DNA of 64,000 nucleotides from Symbiodinium sp. CCMP2592 (GCA_905221615.1 CAJNDT010006202.1:248001-312000), one strand, 5' to 3'; shown: positions 1 to 10,893, numbered from the stretch's first letter. Numbers and translations: made by a program. The notes: generated by a model not told the origin, from the letters alone.

Positions 1-131
1 TCTCGCTCCGCTGCAGTTTTATCCTGTTGGACTCTTCTTTCCGAGTCAGCCAATGGCTTATGGAGTAGCCCCGCCCCCGCAGTGCTGGTGGGGATGGATG
101 GGCTACTTGAAGGGACGTTCTGTTGTGTGAG

Positions 132-162
132 CATATATATATATATATATATATCTCTGTAT

Positions 163-196
<34 letters not shown>

Positions 197-243
197 GTAT
201 CTGTGTGTTTGCGTGTTTGTGTGTGTGTGTGTGTCTGTGTGTG
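132..243. repeat. TA then GT microsatellite in intron
   Basis: TA dinucleotide runs interrupted by TACA are followed by a GT-rich run. They fill the proposed first intron of the ankyrin gene. ORFs read through them are artefacts. Confidence 0.9.
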
Positions 244-271
244 ACGGCCTTGCTGTCCTGACGTGGTGCAG

Positions 272-1927
272 GCACGGGGCGACCTCACCTTTTTCAGTGA
301 GGACATCGGGAGGTCAGCTTTCGTGTCGCACCAGTGGCTTGCCAAGCACCACCCCGACCCCGACTTCAAGCAGATGCACATTCTACAGGGTGCTGTCAGG
401 CAGCTCCTTCAGAGTCGTGGATATGTTTCGCTGGACGCACCCACGGAAATGGTTGTGGGAACGGCCAAGCCGTTCCCGATAGAGGCCTTTCAGGTGGAGC
501 CCCTGTTTTTCTGGTACGACTATTTCTCATGCCCACAGCACAACGATGGCCAGCAGGCCGACGCAATTGGCAGCATCCCAGCCTATGTAGCAAGGAGCCA
601 CTTTTTTCTGGCGCTGTGCCCCGTGCTCGATTGCCCCTTGGAGGCCAAGGTGTTATCCGTGCAAAGTTGGAGTACACGAGCATGGTGCCGCCTAGAAAGA
701 GCTGCACGAGAGCTGTCGCCGGACAGCTGCTGGATTCTGATAGAGAGCGAGACTTCCATGAAAGCTGTTGGTACAGCGCTGTCATTTCCGACTGGCCCCG
801 TCGGGGAAGGCGACTTTACAGTGGCGGACGATCGCCAGAAGCTGGCCCCTGTTTTGCGGAAGATTCTTATGCAAAAGCTGAACCACTCCTTGCGAGTGGG
901 CGACCTCCCTGGATTCCGGCGCCACTTCAACCTACAGACTGTTCATCTGCGTGGGCTGGAGATCCTGCCGTTGGCTGGCATGCTCTCCAGCTGCGAGGGC
1001 GATGGTGGCGTGGTGGCAGAGTTTCTGCACCAGAACGGCTTTAGGAACGTCGGCGAGGCCGACAGCGCCGGGTGGCGGCCGCTGCACTACGCAGCATTGG
1101 CTGGGAACACCGAGGTGTTGAGAGGACTGCTGGAGCGGCGTGCAGATGTGAACCGGCGGACGTCGAAGGACGAGCCGATGAATGGGTTTCCGATTTGGAC
1201 GTCGGCGCTGGACTTGGCGGTTTTCTTCAAGCATCAGGAGGCCACGCAGTTGCTTCTGGAGACGAGGGCCCAGCTTGAAGGTAGACTCACTCTCGGCGCC
1301 ATTCACATTGCAGCCATGTCTGACAATGCCGAGGGTGTTCGACTACTGTGTCGTGCAGGCGGCAAACCCTGGGCTCCAAATGTTCTACTTAGTGGCACTT
1401 CCTTTGAGTTTGCTGCCTCTTCCGGATCCACAGCAGCTTTGGAGGAGCTGATGCTCCTGGGCTGCCCAGACTTCTTGGATCTTTCACGGGCACTCTGGTC
1501 TGCTGCAGTCTCTCGCGGCGGTTCTGCAGAGCTGGTGCAGCGCCTGATGGGCCTCCGCGCTGACATCAACTTTCAGTTCAATCTGCAGCGCGACTTGGGG
1601 TGGTCCGGCCGGCTGCTATTTGGGGCGAAATCCTTGCAGTACTGGTTGGGCCGAACAACTGTCCTGACCTCCATGACCTACCACATGCATGGCAGCACAC
1701 CGCTAATGCAGTGCATCAATTCTTCTCAGTTCGAGGGTGCCGCAGCTCTCATCGCGGCCGGCGCCAGACTAGACATCCGGAACTGCCGCAACTGGACTGC
1801 GGCCGACTTTGCCAAGGGCCGGTCGGTCCCTGATTTCCTGCAGCTGGGCCTGGAAGGGGACCCGTCGGAGTGCCGACGCGTGTTCTCACTGGCCCTGGCT
1901 GATGGCTATGTCGAAGTTTCCTTGTGA
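272..1927 (+). CDS. TIR-like/ankyrin repeat protein, terminal exon
   Basis: The open frame encodes about 551 residues. The N-terminal part carries FVSHQW (about 40 bases in), FWYDYFSCPQ, an IPAYVARSHFFLALCPV strand and WSTRAWCRLERAARELS, a pattern like a TIR-type alpha/beta domain; I recall such proteins as common in dinoflagellates. From about 1050 it has ankyrin repeats (DSAGWRPLHYAALAGNTEVL, then RADVN; a later copy with GSTPLMQCINSSQFEGAAALI). It probably mediates protein-protein contacts; its partner is unknown. There is no ATG before the conserved region. The frame enters through an AG at 270-271 after a pyrimidine/TG-rich intron, so this is an exon, phase 0. A possible first exon is 94-126 (ATG at 94, donor GTGAGC at 127), also phase 0, which would add eleven residues. 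The stop is TGA at 1925. Domain assignment is sure for ankyrin and moderate for TIR-like. Confidence 0.88.
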   Translation, partial: ARGDLTFFSEDIGRSAFVSHQWLAKHHPDPDFKQMHILQGAVRQLLQSRGYVSLDAPTEMVVGTAKPFPIEAFQVEPLFFWYDYFSCPQHNDGQQADAIGSIPAYVARSHFFLALCPVLDCPLEAKVLSVQSWSTRAWCRLERAARELSPDSCWILIESETSMKAVGTALSFPTGPVGEGDFTVADDRQKLAPVLRKILMQKLNHSLRVGDLPGFRRHFNLQTVHLRGLEILPLAGMLSSCEGDGGVVAEFLHQNGFRNVGEADSAGWRPLHYAALAGNTEVLRGLLERRADVNRRTSKDEPMNGFPIWTSALDLAVFFKHQEATQLLLETRAQLEGRLTLGAIHIAAMSDNAEGVRLLCRAGGKPWAPNVLLSGTSFEFAASSGSTAALEELMLLGCPDFLDLSRALWSAAVSRGGSAELVQRLMGLRADINFQFNLQRDLGWSGRLLFGAKSLQYWLGRTTVLTSMTYHMHGSTPLMQCINSSQFEGAAALIAAGARLDIRNCRNWTAADFAKGRSVPDFLQLGLEGDPSECRRVFSLALADGYVEVSL

Positions 1928-1938
1928 AGTGCCTTCAG

Positions 1939-2038
1939 TAGGGGCCTTAACAATTACCTATACTATTCTGCGGGGTTCCTCATTCTAAGTATAGTATAAT
2001 TTGCCACAAAACCCTATTCTAATGATTAAGGCCCCTAT
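1939..2038 (+). mobile_element. Family A MITE, copy 1
   Basis: This palindromic element has arms AGGGGCCTTAA and TTAAGGCCCCT and an inner ATTCTG-GGGTTCC / CCACAAAACCC pair. TA lies at each outer edge. It begins 12 bases after the ankyrin gene stop codon, so it probably lies in the 3' UTR. About twenty full or partial copies of this family occur in the window. No transposase is encoded. Confidence 0.85.
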
Positions 2039-2039
2039 A

Positions 2040-2187
2040 CCTAGAACCCTACGACAGATCCCTTGAAGGAACCCTTTAGAGGGAACCCTATTCCAATTAT
2101 TAAGGCCCCTGTACCTAGAAGCCTACGATAGATCCCTTTAAGGAACCCTGTAGAGGGAACCCTATTCTAACTATTAAGGCCCCTACA
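2040..2187 (+). repeat. 74-bp tandem duplication, family A derived
   Basis: Two near-identical 74-bp units follow copy 1 directly, each starting CCTAGAA.CCTACGA.AGATCCC and ending in the family A right arm TTAAGGCCCCT. It looks like a locally amplified right end of the element. Confidence 0.8.
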
Positions 2188-2269
2188 AAAAGCCCCAAAC
2201 TGGGGGTCGCATCCCTGCCGTCTCAGGCGACGTCCTTTGCCCGAAAATCGGACCGCAGAGCCGAGATAT

Positions 2270-2363
2270 TCTTACCTTTGGTTAGTAGGGAATGGAAGAA
2301 TGGTGGCAATAGTAGTTATATTTATACCCCACTCCTCCATTCCCTACTAACCACAAGTAAGTA
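2270..2363 (+). mobile_element. Family B MITE, copy 1
   Basis: Inverted ends CTTACCTTTGGTTAGTAGGG and CCCTACTAACCACAAGTAAG surround a short AT-rich centre. Other copies are at 52905, 53788 and 57634. Each end, read outward, resembles a 5' splice site (CAAAG-GTAAG); in this copy the right end is altered to CACAAGTAAG. Confidence 0.8.
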
Positions 2364-2375
2364 TTGAAGTATTGG

Positions 2376-2500
2376 AGGTTCATGGTACTTCGTATCTAGG
2401 GTTATAAATAAGGTAACTATGCTTAAAAGTAGTTGTTATGGCCCCAGTCAAAGGTACTTATATCTTTTATAACCGTAAACCCTAAGCCCTTAAGTCCCAT
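2376..2500 (+). mobile_element. Decayed family C element
   Basis: It contains the family C core (CTAGGGTTATAAATAAGGTAAC) and a right end AAGTCCCATGAAG, but both ends are eroded. From 2500 to 3220 I see no supported gene: a possible exon frame after an AG near 2544, and AT-rich low-complexity DNA with short TA runs at 3105-3200. Confidence 0.6.
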
Positions 2501-3229
2501 GAAGTTCCCAGTAAGGAGGCGTCTCTTCCGGTTTTTTTTTGCAGGTCGGCGCGCTGTCCTGCTGTAGCGGTATCGGCCCTTGGAGGCCTTCGCCAGGGTT
2601 TCTACAACGGACTTCTTTGGGCTGTTGAAGGTTTTGGGTTTGGAGATGCGCGACTTGGGGAATTCTTGCTTGAGGGTGCGGGGTTTCGGCATTCCGGTGG
2701 CGTTTCGCCAGGGCTTGTGTGGGAGATTCACTAGGGCTGTTGGGTTTAAGGCCTAGTTCAACTGTAAACCGCAAAGCCTTTGGGGCGGAAATTCCGAAAC
2801 CCTCGTCAGCATGTCAATGTTGATTTCGCTTGTTCGTTCATATAGATGCAAGGATTGTTGCAACTACCATTCCTTAGGGTGCCTCTTTCCCTCAGATGCT
2901 TGGAGGCTAAGACCCGAACGAAGAAGCCGTGAATCATGCAAATTGAGGCATTCAGGGAGAAGAGTTTCAGGCATGTACCCCTAACCAGGGGCAGAAGAGG
3001 GGCGCTACTGTTATTAGAATTATGTTGTTGTTGTTATGGCTGTTCTTATTATTGTCAGTATTGCTATTATTCGTCTTATTAAGTATTGTTGCCATCAGTA
3101 TTATCATGATATATCATGATGGCGATTATGAGGATGAATCTTATCGTTTCTACTGTTAGAAGTATATACAGCTGTATATATATATATATATATACATATT
3201 CATTGTTTTTCGCTGGGTTTTTTGAACAG

Positions 3230-3518
3230 GTGGGAGGCAGTCTTTGATGTCATCATTGTGTCGGAAGCTTTGGCTTCTTCTCCTCATCTGCTGTACTGTT
3301 TCGATGATGTTAAGCTCGCTCGTCGTGGAGTCATATTAAAAGGAACTGATGCCCGAAGAAAGCTGTGGGACCTCAGCGATTTCGATGGCCCGTGCCTTCT
3401 CCTTGACATAGAACAGGCCTTTTTTTGCCGCAAGGCTGCCCTCGTGCTCCAGTCACGGCTTCCTTTCATTTCAGGGCTCCTTAAGAGGGCTGAGGTCAGG
3501 GGTCATGGTGCCTTCTAA
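3230..3518 (+). CDS. Exon of unrecognised gene
   Basis: After a pyrimidine-rich tract and AACAG at 3224-3229, a frame of about 95 residues opens, starting WEAVFDVIIVSEALASSPHL and running to a stop at 3516. The amphipathic beta-strand-like start and mixed composition look like real protein. It may end earlier at a GC donor (CAG-GCC near 3418), since the last third is less convincing. I do not recognise the family. Neighbouring exons were not found; candidates upstream near 2544-2730 are too weak to join. Confidence 0.5.
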
Positions 3519-3519
3519 G

Positions 3520-4685
3520 TTAACCCCTTCTTAGGTTTTGGGGGATCTTACATACGAATGCTTTTTTCAGAGGCTTTTAGGATGGCAGGAACCCTGAAGG
3601 CGTTGCTTATGGGATCACTTGAATGGTCCCTTCCTGAAAGGAACCTTCATGGTTCAGCCAGCTACTGCCTCTTGGCGGCCAGGTGCAAGTTGTTGTGCCG
3701 GGTAAGGGTTCAGAGCTCAGGGTGTCGGCTTCGAAGTTAGGGGTCGAGACTTGGGTTCATCGATACACCTGAGATTTTCACGCTGGGCTCTAACACAGGC
3801 CTCCAGCGCGTAGGGGTGTACACAAGAACTCCCTAAAACAGTCCACTCAGTTATGAGAAGCTCCGAAAATCTGTAGCAGCCCTGTAGAAACCACCCACAA
3901 CCCTCTGCTCAGAGCCTGCAAAGCATGACTTTGCTGTGTGGGCTGGTGTTTTGTTACGCCTGGACGGTCCGAGCTGCAGATCAACCACGAGCAAGAATAA
4001 TGTAGGAGCGTGGCCGGTTGCACATGCGTTTAAGGGTTTCTTATAGTACCTATATTACACTATACCCACAAACCCTCCTCGAATCATGAGTTCCCCAACA
4101 TTAGTTCTTAGCCGGGATCAGAGCTTAGTAAACTTGGCTTTAAGTAGACGGAATCGAAAATTCAGATACAGCCACTTGAAACATTAAAAAGTTTACTTAT
4201 ACAGCTTGCTTGGCAAGTCCCCTGAGCCTTTAAGCAAGCCCAGGCCCCAAGCCTTCAGCTTCAAACCCCGCACTCGGCACCTTAAGATTGATCTCTTGTC
4301 GATAAGGATGCCTTGCTTAGGGGTCCTTATACCAAGATTCCCGTTACGGGGGTTTTATTTGGAGTCCCCTATTTTCTGGAACTCTCGCCCGTCTCTCTAG
4401 TCGAAGCCCCCAGACCAAAGCGCCCGAGATATGATGGAAATCCCCAAAAAACCTCTTAAACACTAAACCGACCCCGTCATACAGTCGGTTTCTGGATCTT
4501 TGCGAGACGGAAAAGGGTCCTTCAACAAAAAAACCGACCCCGTCAGCGAAGGGGGTGGGACAAAAGCCTTCAACCCAAAAGGAAGAAAGAACCGACTGGG
4601 ACTCCGGAGCTGATCTTGCAGACACCGAAGCATCGCAATCCAAACACAGGGGCTTTCACGGTTTAGGGTTTAGGGCCCCCAAGCT
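3520..4685. other. Intergenic, decayed telomere-like DNA
   Basis: No supported gene. The stretch holds many isolated CCCTAAA-like and CCTTAAA-like words. A partial direct repeat containing AAACCGACCCCGTCA appears twice (about 4461 and 4529). An echo of the AGACGGAAAAGGGTC segment recurs near 29072. Confidence 0.5.
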
Positions 4686-4823
4686 ATGCATCGCTCGTTC
4701 GTGGTTCTCATCGTTCTTGCGTTGCTCATGTGTGCATCCCCGAGGTCTCCTAAGGTGACTGAGGAAGGCTCTGCCCTAGAGCTTCGCTGCCGGCATACAC
4801 TCCAAGTCTGTGCCCGTGCTTAA
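4686..4823 (+). CDS. Small ORF with signal-peptide-like start
   Basis: A 45-codon ATG-to-TAA frame begins MHRSFVVLIVLALLMCAS, a short basic start, a 12-residue hydrophobic core and a small-residue cleavage-like site. It is probably a first exon: a GT follows CCCGAG at about 4743, giving a break just after the signal peptide. The product is unknown and secretion is inferred only from the leader. No downstream exon was identified. Confidence 0.3.
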   Translation: MHRSFVVLIVLALLMCASPRSPKVTEEGSALELRCRHTLQVCARA

Positions 4824-5173
4824 AAACAGGGCCCCGAAGCATCCGACATTTAGGCGGGCATGTACAAGTCTGTGCAAAAAAGGGCCCCGAAGCCGAGGCG
4901 AATATGTGGCCTGAGTGATTAAGTAATGCCATTCCGGAGGGTTAAAAATACACCACAACCGCATTTTGATCATGAAAGCCCCTAGATCCTGGTGCTTGTA
5001 GAAACATTTTAAAGGCACCCTGCTTCAGTTATTCCTCACCCCGAGGCCCTGATCCTTCAACCCTGCAGCTTAATCCCTGAACCTTACACCCGAAACCTTT
5101 CAGACCTCGTACCACATGCCTCGCCTGGATTGTTCGAGTGTGAGTGCCGAAGCCCTAAGCCCTAAACCCTGCT

Positions 5174-5425
5174 CGGAGGATCATGGGACTTAGCAACTAG
5201 GGTTGCAAGCAAGGTGTACCTATACTTAGAAATCCGTATAACTCCAATTAAGGTACTTATCATAACAGTAAACTCTACTTATAAATACCTATAGCCCCAA
5301 CTAGAGTACTTATCATAACATTAAACTATACTTATAAATGCTTATAACTCCAATACAGGTACTTTGTATAACATTAAACTCTATATACTTATAAATACTT
5401 ATGACTGCAATCAAGGTACTTGTTA
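5174..5425 (+). mobile_element. Expanded family C element
   Basis: It starts GGAGGATCATGGGACTTAG like other C copies, then carries about four tandem repeats of a roughly 60-bp unit (TAACTCCAAT..GGTACTT.TAACA.TAAACTCTA). The right terminal arm is missing. It appears to be a C element enlarged by internal tandem duplication; 10674-10860 is a second, smaller expanded copy. Confidence 0.7.
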
Positions 5426-5534
5426 CAGCATTGCTCCAAGTAGTCCTTCATCTCCAAGTCTTGTGGAGCCTTGGGCTCAGGTTTGGACGGTTCGCAGCTC
5501 AGAGGGCCGCGCCCGTGGAGTCAGCGCACAAACA

Positions 5535-5642
5535 TAGGGGCCTAAAGAATTACCTATTTTGTATACTGTTTTGTGGGGTTCCTTTTGTATACGTATAGTA
5601 TAATGGGCACAAACCCTATTCTAATGATGATGGCCCCTATAT
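5535..5642 (+). mobile_element. Family A MITE, copy 2
   Basis: Arms ATAGGGGCCTAAAGAATTACC and GATGGCCCCTATA with the GGGGTTCC / AGTATAATGGGC centre; TA at the outer edges. Confidence 0.8.
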
Positions 5643-5978
5643 CAAGCATTTTTATACTACTAGGCTGAAATAGTGCGAGTGGGATTGGGTATCTTATACT
5701 AGAATTGCATAGTACGGATGAACATGAGTACAATTGTACAGTACGGATGGTGAGGAGCTTGAAGGACGAGTATTGGCAATTATATGCCACAGTTGTTGAG
5801 ATGTTGACGCGCCTTTTCCGTCCATGCCCTCAAGGTCACGGCTTCAACCCTACACCTAACTTCTGAACCCTTAGCTCTTACGCTTCCTTCGTAAAAAGTG
5901 CCTGAAAGCCCGCGATATACGGTACAGTAGCTATGAAAAGTTACATGTATCATTTGTTGTACGTATGATGTATTATGC

Positions 5979-6086
5979 GGAGTTTCCGAAAATAGGGGAC
6001 CCTAATATAGGACCCTATTTATTATTTAGTAGGATCCTTATGATACGGACCCCAAATTAAGGTACCCCTCGTTTTCGGAAACTCCT
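5979..6086 (+). mobile_element. Family D MITE, copy 1
   Basis: The arms GGAGTTTCCGAAAATAGGGG and the complement ending TTTTCGGAAACTCC surround nested GGACCC / GGATCC palindromes. Related copies: 10995, 40367, 50719, 52274 (partial), 59652. Confidence 0.85.
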
Positions 6087-6192
6087 ATAACTAGAAGGCC
6101 CAAGGGCAACGCTGAAAGTCAAGGTCGCCTGGGCAACCCGGGGCCGTACGGGCTCCTCGGCTGCTATTTTGTTAAAGGTTGAGGGTCTAAGT

Positions 6193-6302
6193 TAGAAGCT
6201 GCCCCCACCCTGTAATAGTGGTATAATAGGAATATAATAGGGCCCCAATATAATATTAATATAATCCTTATGGTCACTATTACAGGGTGGGGGCAGCTTC
6301 TA
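6193..6302 (+). mobile_element. Family E MITE, copy 1
   Basis: The arms TAGAAGCTGCCCCCACCCTG and CAGGGTGGGGGCAGCTTCTA are perfect over 20 bases and TA-terminated, with an inner TAATAGTG / CACTATTA pair. Confidence 0.9.
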
Positions 6303-6502
6303 AGGTCTAAGGTTTAGGGCTGAGTCCAGTGGCAAAAAAGGCTTTAGGGCTGAATGGGTTTAAGGCGTAGCGATAGTGGACCACGCATGAGCCCTAAACC
6401 CACTGCGACTGGCTCATCGCTTGCCAGTGATCCTTCTGGGTTTCAGGTTTATTTCGTGTGTGAGGCTTTGTAAACCCCTCGAGGGCGCTTCGACTCGTCT
6501 GG

Positions 6503-6546
6503 TTGGAGGGTTTAGGTTTAGGGTTTAGGGTTTAGGGTTTAGGGTT
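6503..6546 (+). repeat. Interstitial TTTAGGG array
   Basis: About five TTTAGGG units in the + orientation. Because arrays of the opposite orientation occur elsewhere in the window (10860, 17414), these are internal and not a chromosome end. Confidence 0.9.
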
Positions 6547-7329
6547 CTCTGCGGGCAGTGAGAGTTGGTTGCGAGGCATGCGCCAGGAGCCTGGAATCCA
6601 TACCAGTCGCCGGCCGACACCCTGAGCAAAACGAAGCCTTTTGCCAGGTGTATCCATCGCAAGCCGCCGAACAGTCGTGGCCCATGGTGGTGTGATCTTC
6701 TACAGACTTGATGTTCAGAGGTTTGAGCGTTCGGCTGCTTAGTCGGCACGTGTCGACGCGAGCTATATCTGAGCAGGGCTGGGAAGTAGGTGGGGATGGC
6801 CTGCAACCATGAAGCAATGAGCCCTTGTCGTGAAGCCCGCACTCCCGGTTTCCGATAAAAGCTGATCATATTGGACGAGTAGACGTTCATTTCAAGCCAC
6901 CTTGCGCCCTTCAGATACTGTTGGTACTGAAGAGCGCGCTCGCTGACTGGAGGCCAAGTGTGGCAGCTCCGTGACGACCAGCTGATCAGTCCCGAGTGGG
7001 GTTGCGAGCTTAGAGAGACTCCCACCAACCCAAAACCCTATGCGGTATTGGGGTTTAAAAGTGGCTCTCCTAGGGATCCGACTTCCGCCACCTTTTTTGC
7101 CACAAGTTTTGACCATACTAATACTTTTTGCTCACTGTGTGCGCAAACTTTGAGGATGCATATGTCGTCCTTTCTCTGGCTTTTCGCTGACGGCCTCACC
7201 CCTACACCATTGTGGTATAGTCTACCTGGATCCCAGAAGTAATATGTGTAGAATAACAGCCTTTCGTAGGTGTTGGGCCAGTGTTTTACTTGTTTTGGAG
7301 GGTTTGTGTAGTTCTTCTTAGAAGGGGTT

Positions 7330-7586
7330 TCATCAGGGCCCGAATATAATCCTTATAGTCACGATGACAGGGTGGGGGCAGCTTCTAAAGTTCTTCAGCC
7401 CCGATTCAGATCGAGGCTGCTTGGCGCCAGGCTCACCACTCGACGTGCCCAGCGAGGGCCAGGCCGGGTTCCGAGAGCATGGGTTAGAAGGGGCCCCCAC
7501 CCTGTAATAGTGGTATAGTAGGAACATAGTAGGGCCTTAGTATAATCCTTATATAGTCACTATAACAGGGTGGGGGCAGCTTCTAG
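7330..7586 (+). mobile_element. Family E: half copy plus full copy 2
   Basis: 7330-7387 is a right half only (GACAGGGTGGGGGCAGCTTC). 7484-7586 is a full copy with arms TAGAAGGGGCCCCCACCCTG and CAGGGTGGGGGCAGCTTCTA. Around them (6550-8210) there is no convincing gene; several antisense ORFs were judged unconvincing. Confidence 0.8.
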
Positions 7587-8211
7587 AGCATGGGAGAGCT
7601 TCAGCTTTAGTACGATTTTTGGTTTAGAGTGACCCTTAGTGCTCGAAGTCACTGGCAGTTGCCACTGCGTGGGAGCTTGGGCAATCAGAGAAGGGCTTCT
7701 ACCCACAATTGCCCGGATCCTTGATGCACAACACCCGCATGCACAGCCGGCTGAGTTTTGAGCCTGGACCCTGAACCCTCAACATTTTGATGAAGCCCAT
7801 GTAACCGGATATTGCGGTGGTAATAACGGTAGCAACGCGACCTCATGAAGCCGTGCCTGCTGCGAGCGAGTGTGCGAGTCGAAACCAGGCACCGCCCCAG
7901 ACGAGAGTTTATGAAAGTTTCACCAGACAGAGTCACATCCGCAAAGGCGCCAGTAGCTTGAAGCCCTTCACGCTGGAACCCTGAGGTCCATAATATCAGG
8001 GCCGTCATGACCTACCGTACACTATTTTGGGGACCCTATATATTGCCTTGACAGCCTGCACCCCGAAGCCTCAGCTTTCAGAACTCGGTGCACGGATAGG
8101 GCATGATAGGCCGGGGCTTCAGCACGCCCTTGCGCTGAAAAGCCTGGTCCTGCGCAGGTTCAGTGGAGCGCCTGCCGTTTTAGCGCACCTGGCGGCCAGG
8201 TGCAGCTAGTA

Positions 8212-8309
8212 AAGGGGCCTTAATAAATACAACTATTATTCCTGCTTCCTTATTAGAGTTGTAAGATAATACGCCCCAAAAACCTTTTCTTATTATTGAG
8301 GCCCCTATA
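8212..8309 (+). mobile_element. Family A MITE, copy 3
   Basis: Arms AAGGGGCCTTAATAA and TTATTGAGGCCCCTA; the centre has ATACGCCCCAAAAACC. TA-bounded. Confidence 0.8.
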
Positions 8310-8419
8310 GTAGGGAAACAGGAGTCAGGAGCAAGGTCGCCAGTAGCCTTGCTAAAGTTGTGCAAGTCATGCAAATGCGCTCCAGGTCCATAGACCAGTC
8401 ATGTCGGCACACATTCTAT

Positions 8420-8522
8420 AGGGGCTTTTAAAATTACCTATACAATTTTGGGGGCTCCTTGTTATAATTATAGTATTTTAGCGGACCCAAAGCCCTATTT
8501 ATTCTAACTACTAAGGCCCCTC
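8420..8522 (+). mobile_element. Family A MITE, copy 4
   Basis: Arms AGGGGCTTTTAAAATTACC and CTACTAAGGCCCCT. It lies only 110 bp from copy 3 in the same orientation. Confidence 0.8.
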
Positions 8523-10672
8523 TTTTACATTCAGACATGTACGGCACGAACGTCTACATGAAACTGCAGGTGGACATTCAAGTACAGGATTGTGCAGATC
8601 CGTCCAGGTCAATGTGAAAATGCAGGGAGACATGCTTGCTAAATCATTGCACGTCCCATAAGGAGTAGACAGACAACATCCGGACATGTAGTTATATACC
8701 ATGAACGTCTTCACAAACAAGCTGAACACCGGTTACATACATGAACAGCACGACGAAGAGGACGCATGGTAGTGAAGACGCATAGTCAGAGCACCTCGTG
8801 GCAGTACCAACCCTGTAAACCCTACACCCCCACACCGGCCGGAAGGCCGTGCACTAGGAATGGTCTGCAGGCTACCGAGGAGCAGCGTTTCCATGCAGAG
8901 GCCAGTGTGCCTGGGTGTTGCGATTCGGCTGAGCGGGTTGTCAAGTAATGTACGGGCCTCAGTAGTTCGAATCGGGTCTGGGGCATATTCTGCGATAATC
9001 ATCGTCAGGAAACTTGAGGAATACAAGTGGTAATTAAATGTTGAGGCTTCTGTATATTTTCTTTTAGCTGGAAGCTTGGGACTTCCGTGCACCGGTCCGC
9101 ACAAACTCATTCCTGCAGTCGGAGGATGAAGTCTCACAAATTCCTGTTTAACAACCCTTCCTTTGGAGATTCCACTCCTGCGAGCACTTTCAGACCCGAA
9201 AAGATCACTCTATACATCGCGTTTCTTCTCCTGCTTTGGCTGAGAGTGCCTGTCCAGTCTGAAGGCCAGGTGGAGCATGGAATTGATGTTCGATTCCTGC
9301 GCTTACGAGATAGATCTGCTTGTGACCATTCCAGAGATTGCAGTAGCCAACAGCCATTCTCGCAGTGGGACCTGCAGAATCTTGCAGTACGAGAGTGGGT
9401 CAGTTTGGCAGCCTTCTCCTCCTGCCTGGAGAGCCTTAAACCTTGGACCCTCTGAACTCTTAATCCTTGGAGTCCTTTTGCCGAAGATCCGAAGAGGCTG
9501 TCGAGGGCACCGACACATTCCGCCTCGTCCTGGCTACAGGCGGTACTCGCCATCCATGTCGGGTTTCTCTTGGGGCATCACGGGCTTTCGTGTTCACCCA
9601 ACTCCGTGCAGGTGCATTACTTGGGCCCCAGTTGCAAAAAGGGCGTATCTTGGATGCTGCTCCCACCCAGAAACAGTTCGACAGGCTTCTTTATAGCCTT
9701 TATATGACCCCGAATATAGACGGTTACAGGGTATACCAGTACCCCAGGTTTATCTATCTTCTACTTCTGGTCATATGACTCCAACCCCTAAATTGTAGAC
9801 CCTGCTGGAACGTCAAACCGAAAAATCTCATCAAACTTCTGTAGTTGTGATATGGGAAACAAGAGACCTGCAAGGTTTACGCTCTAAACCCTGTCGAATC
9901 CTAAACCCTGAATAGCGTAACAGGTCTGGGAAGCTCGGAGATTGGAAGAGTGGATTGCAGCCCAAACTTGGGGACTTTTCTGAGCAGAGTTCCGAGTTTC
10001 GGGTAATCGTCTGGGTTTAATGTTTGGCGTTGGGAGTTTAGAGTTCAGAGTTTCGGGGTTGGGGCTGCTTCAGGTGATCTTCAGAATTTCTGAGACAGGC
10101 TTCTTGTTATCTGGCGGATCGTTGTTGTTGGCACGGTGCCCTGAAACGGCACACTCCTACACCCTCGAGAGCACCACATTGTACCATGTCGAAGTAGTGC
10201 TATGCAAGAGCATGAGCTGTGACCGAAGCTGTACGAATGAAGGGGTGAACCCACTCTCAGCAGCGTTTTCGTTCTTTAAACTTTAAACCTATACCTTAAG
10301 TGCATAAGCTGTTCCTACTACATGCCACACCCTAGACCCAAGTCCCCGGGTCCAACACGTGTCCCCCTGCACTTTGTACGGTGAGGGGGGGCCTCGACCC
10401 ACCTCGCAACCCAGCGCAAACACGAAGCCATAATAACAACACAACCAACAAGAACTAACGGAAGTGAAAAATAGTACCAACCATCATTAAAGAACAACAA
10501 AAAGAATACGAGTAATTTCGAACAAACCAGTTTGTTGTGATGAACCGGGTATCAATACAACGACTTCTGCTAAGAATATTTTCAACAGCTATATACGATA
10601 AAAGACCATTCAAGCTCTCAGCCCGTGGGCCCTTTGTACCGACAGTTCTCAGAGCCTCAAACGCTTCCCACG
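8523..10672. other. Long stretch without a supported gene
   Basis: Mixed sequence with scattered CCTAAACC words. The best candidate is a frame from ATG 9126 (MKSHKFLFNN start, hydrophobic ITLYIAFLLLLWL at about 9205-9245), but the downstream composition is poor and overlapping frames are open on both strands. I do not call it. Confidence 0.3.
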
Positions 10673-10673
10673 T

Positions 10674-10860
10674 GGAGGATCATGGGACTTAGTAACTAGG
10701 GGTATAAATAAGGTAACTATACTTATAACTCCAATTAGGGTACTTATCATAACATTCAACTCTATATACTTATAAACACTTATACAACATCAAACTACAC
10801 TTAGAAATACCTACAGCCCCGATTAGGGTACCTATAACCTTACTTACTAAGTCCCTAAGT
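10674..10860 (+). mobile_element. Family C element, expanded copy
   Basis: Starts GGAGGATCATGGGACTTAG, has internal repeats of the AACTCCAATTAGGGTACTTAT unit, and ends TTACTTACTAAGTCCC without the terminal CCTCCAAG. It runs straight into a telomere-type array. Confidence 0.75.
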
Positions 10861-10893
10861 CCCTAAACCCTAAACCCTAAACCCTAAACCCTA
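10860..10893 (+). repeat. Interstitial CCCTAAA array
   Basis: About four CCTAAAC units, opposite in orientation to the array at 6503. Confidence 0.85.

Noticed and set aside
9087..9455. 122-codon ORF with a hydrophobic stretch
   Set aside because: The hydrophobic core is suggestive but the rest is poor and two other frames are open across it.
10673..10893. Family C plus CCCTAAA array as a chromosome end
   Set aside because: Ordinary sequence continues on both sides and arrays of both orientations occur inside the window.
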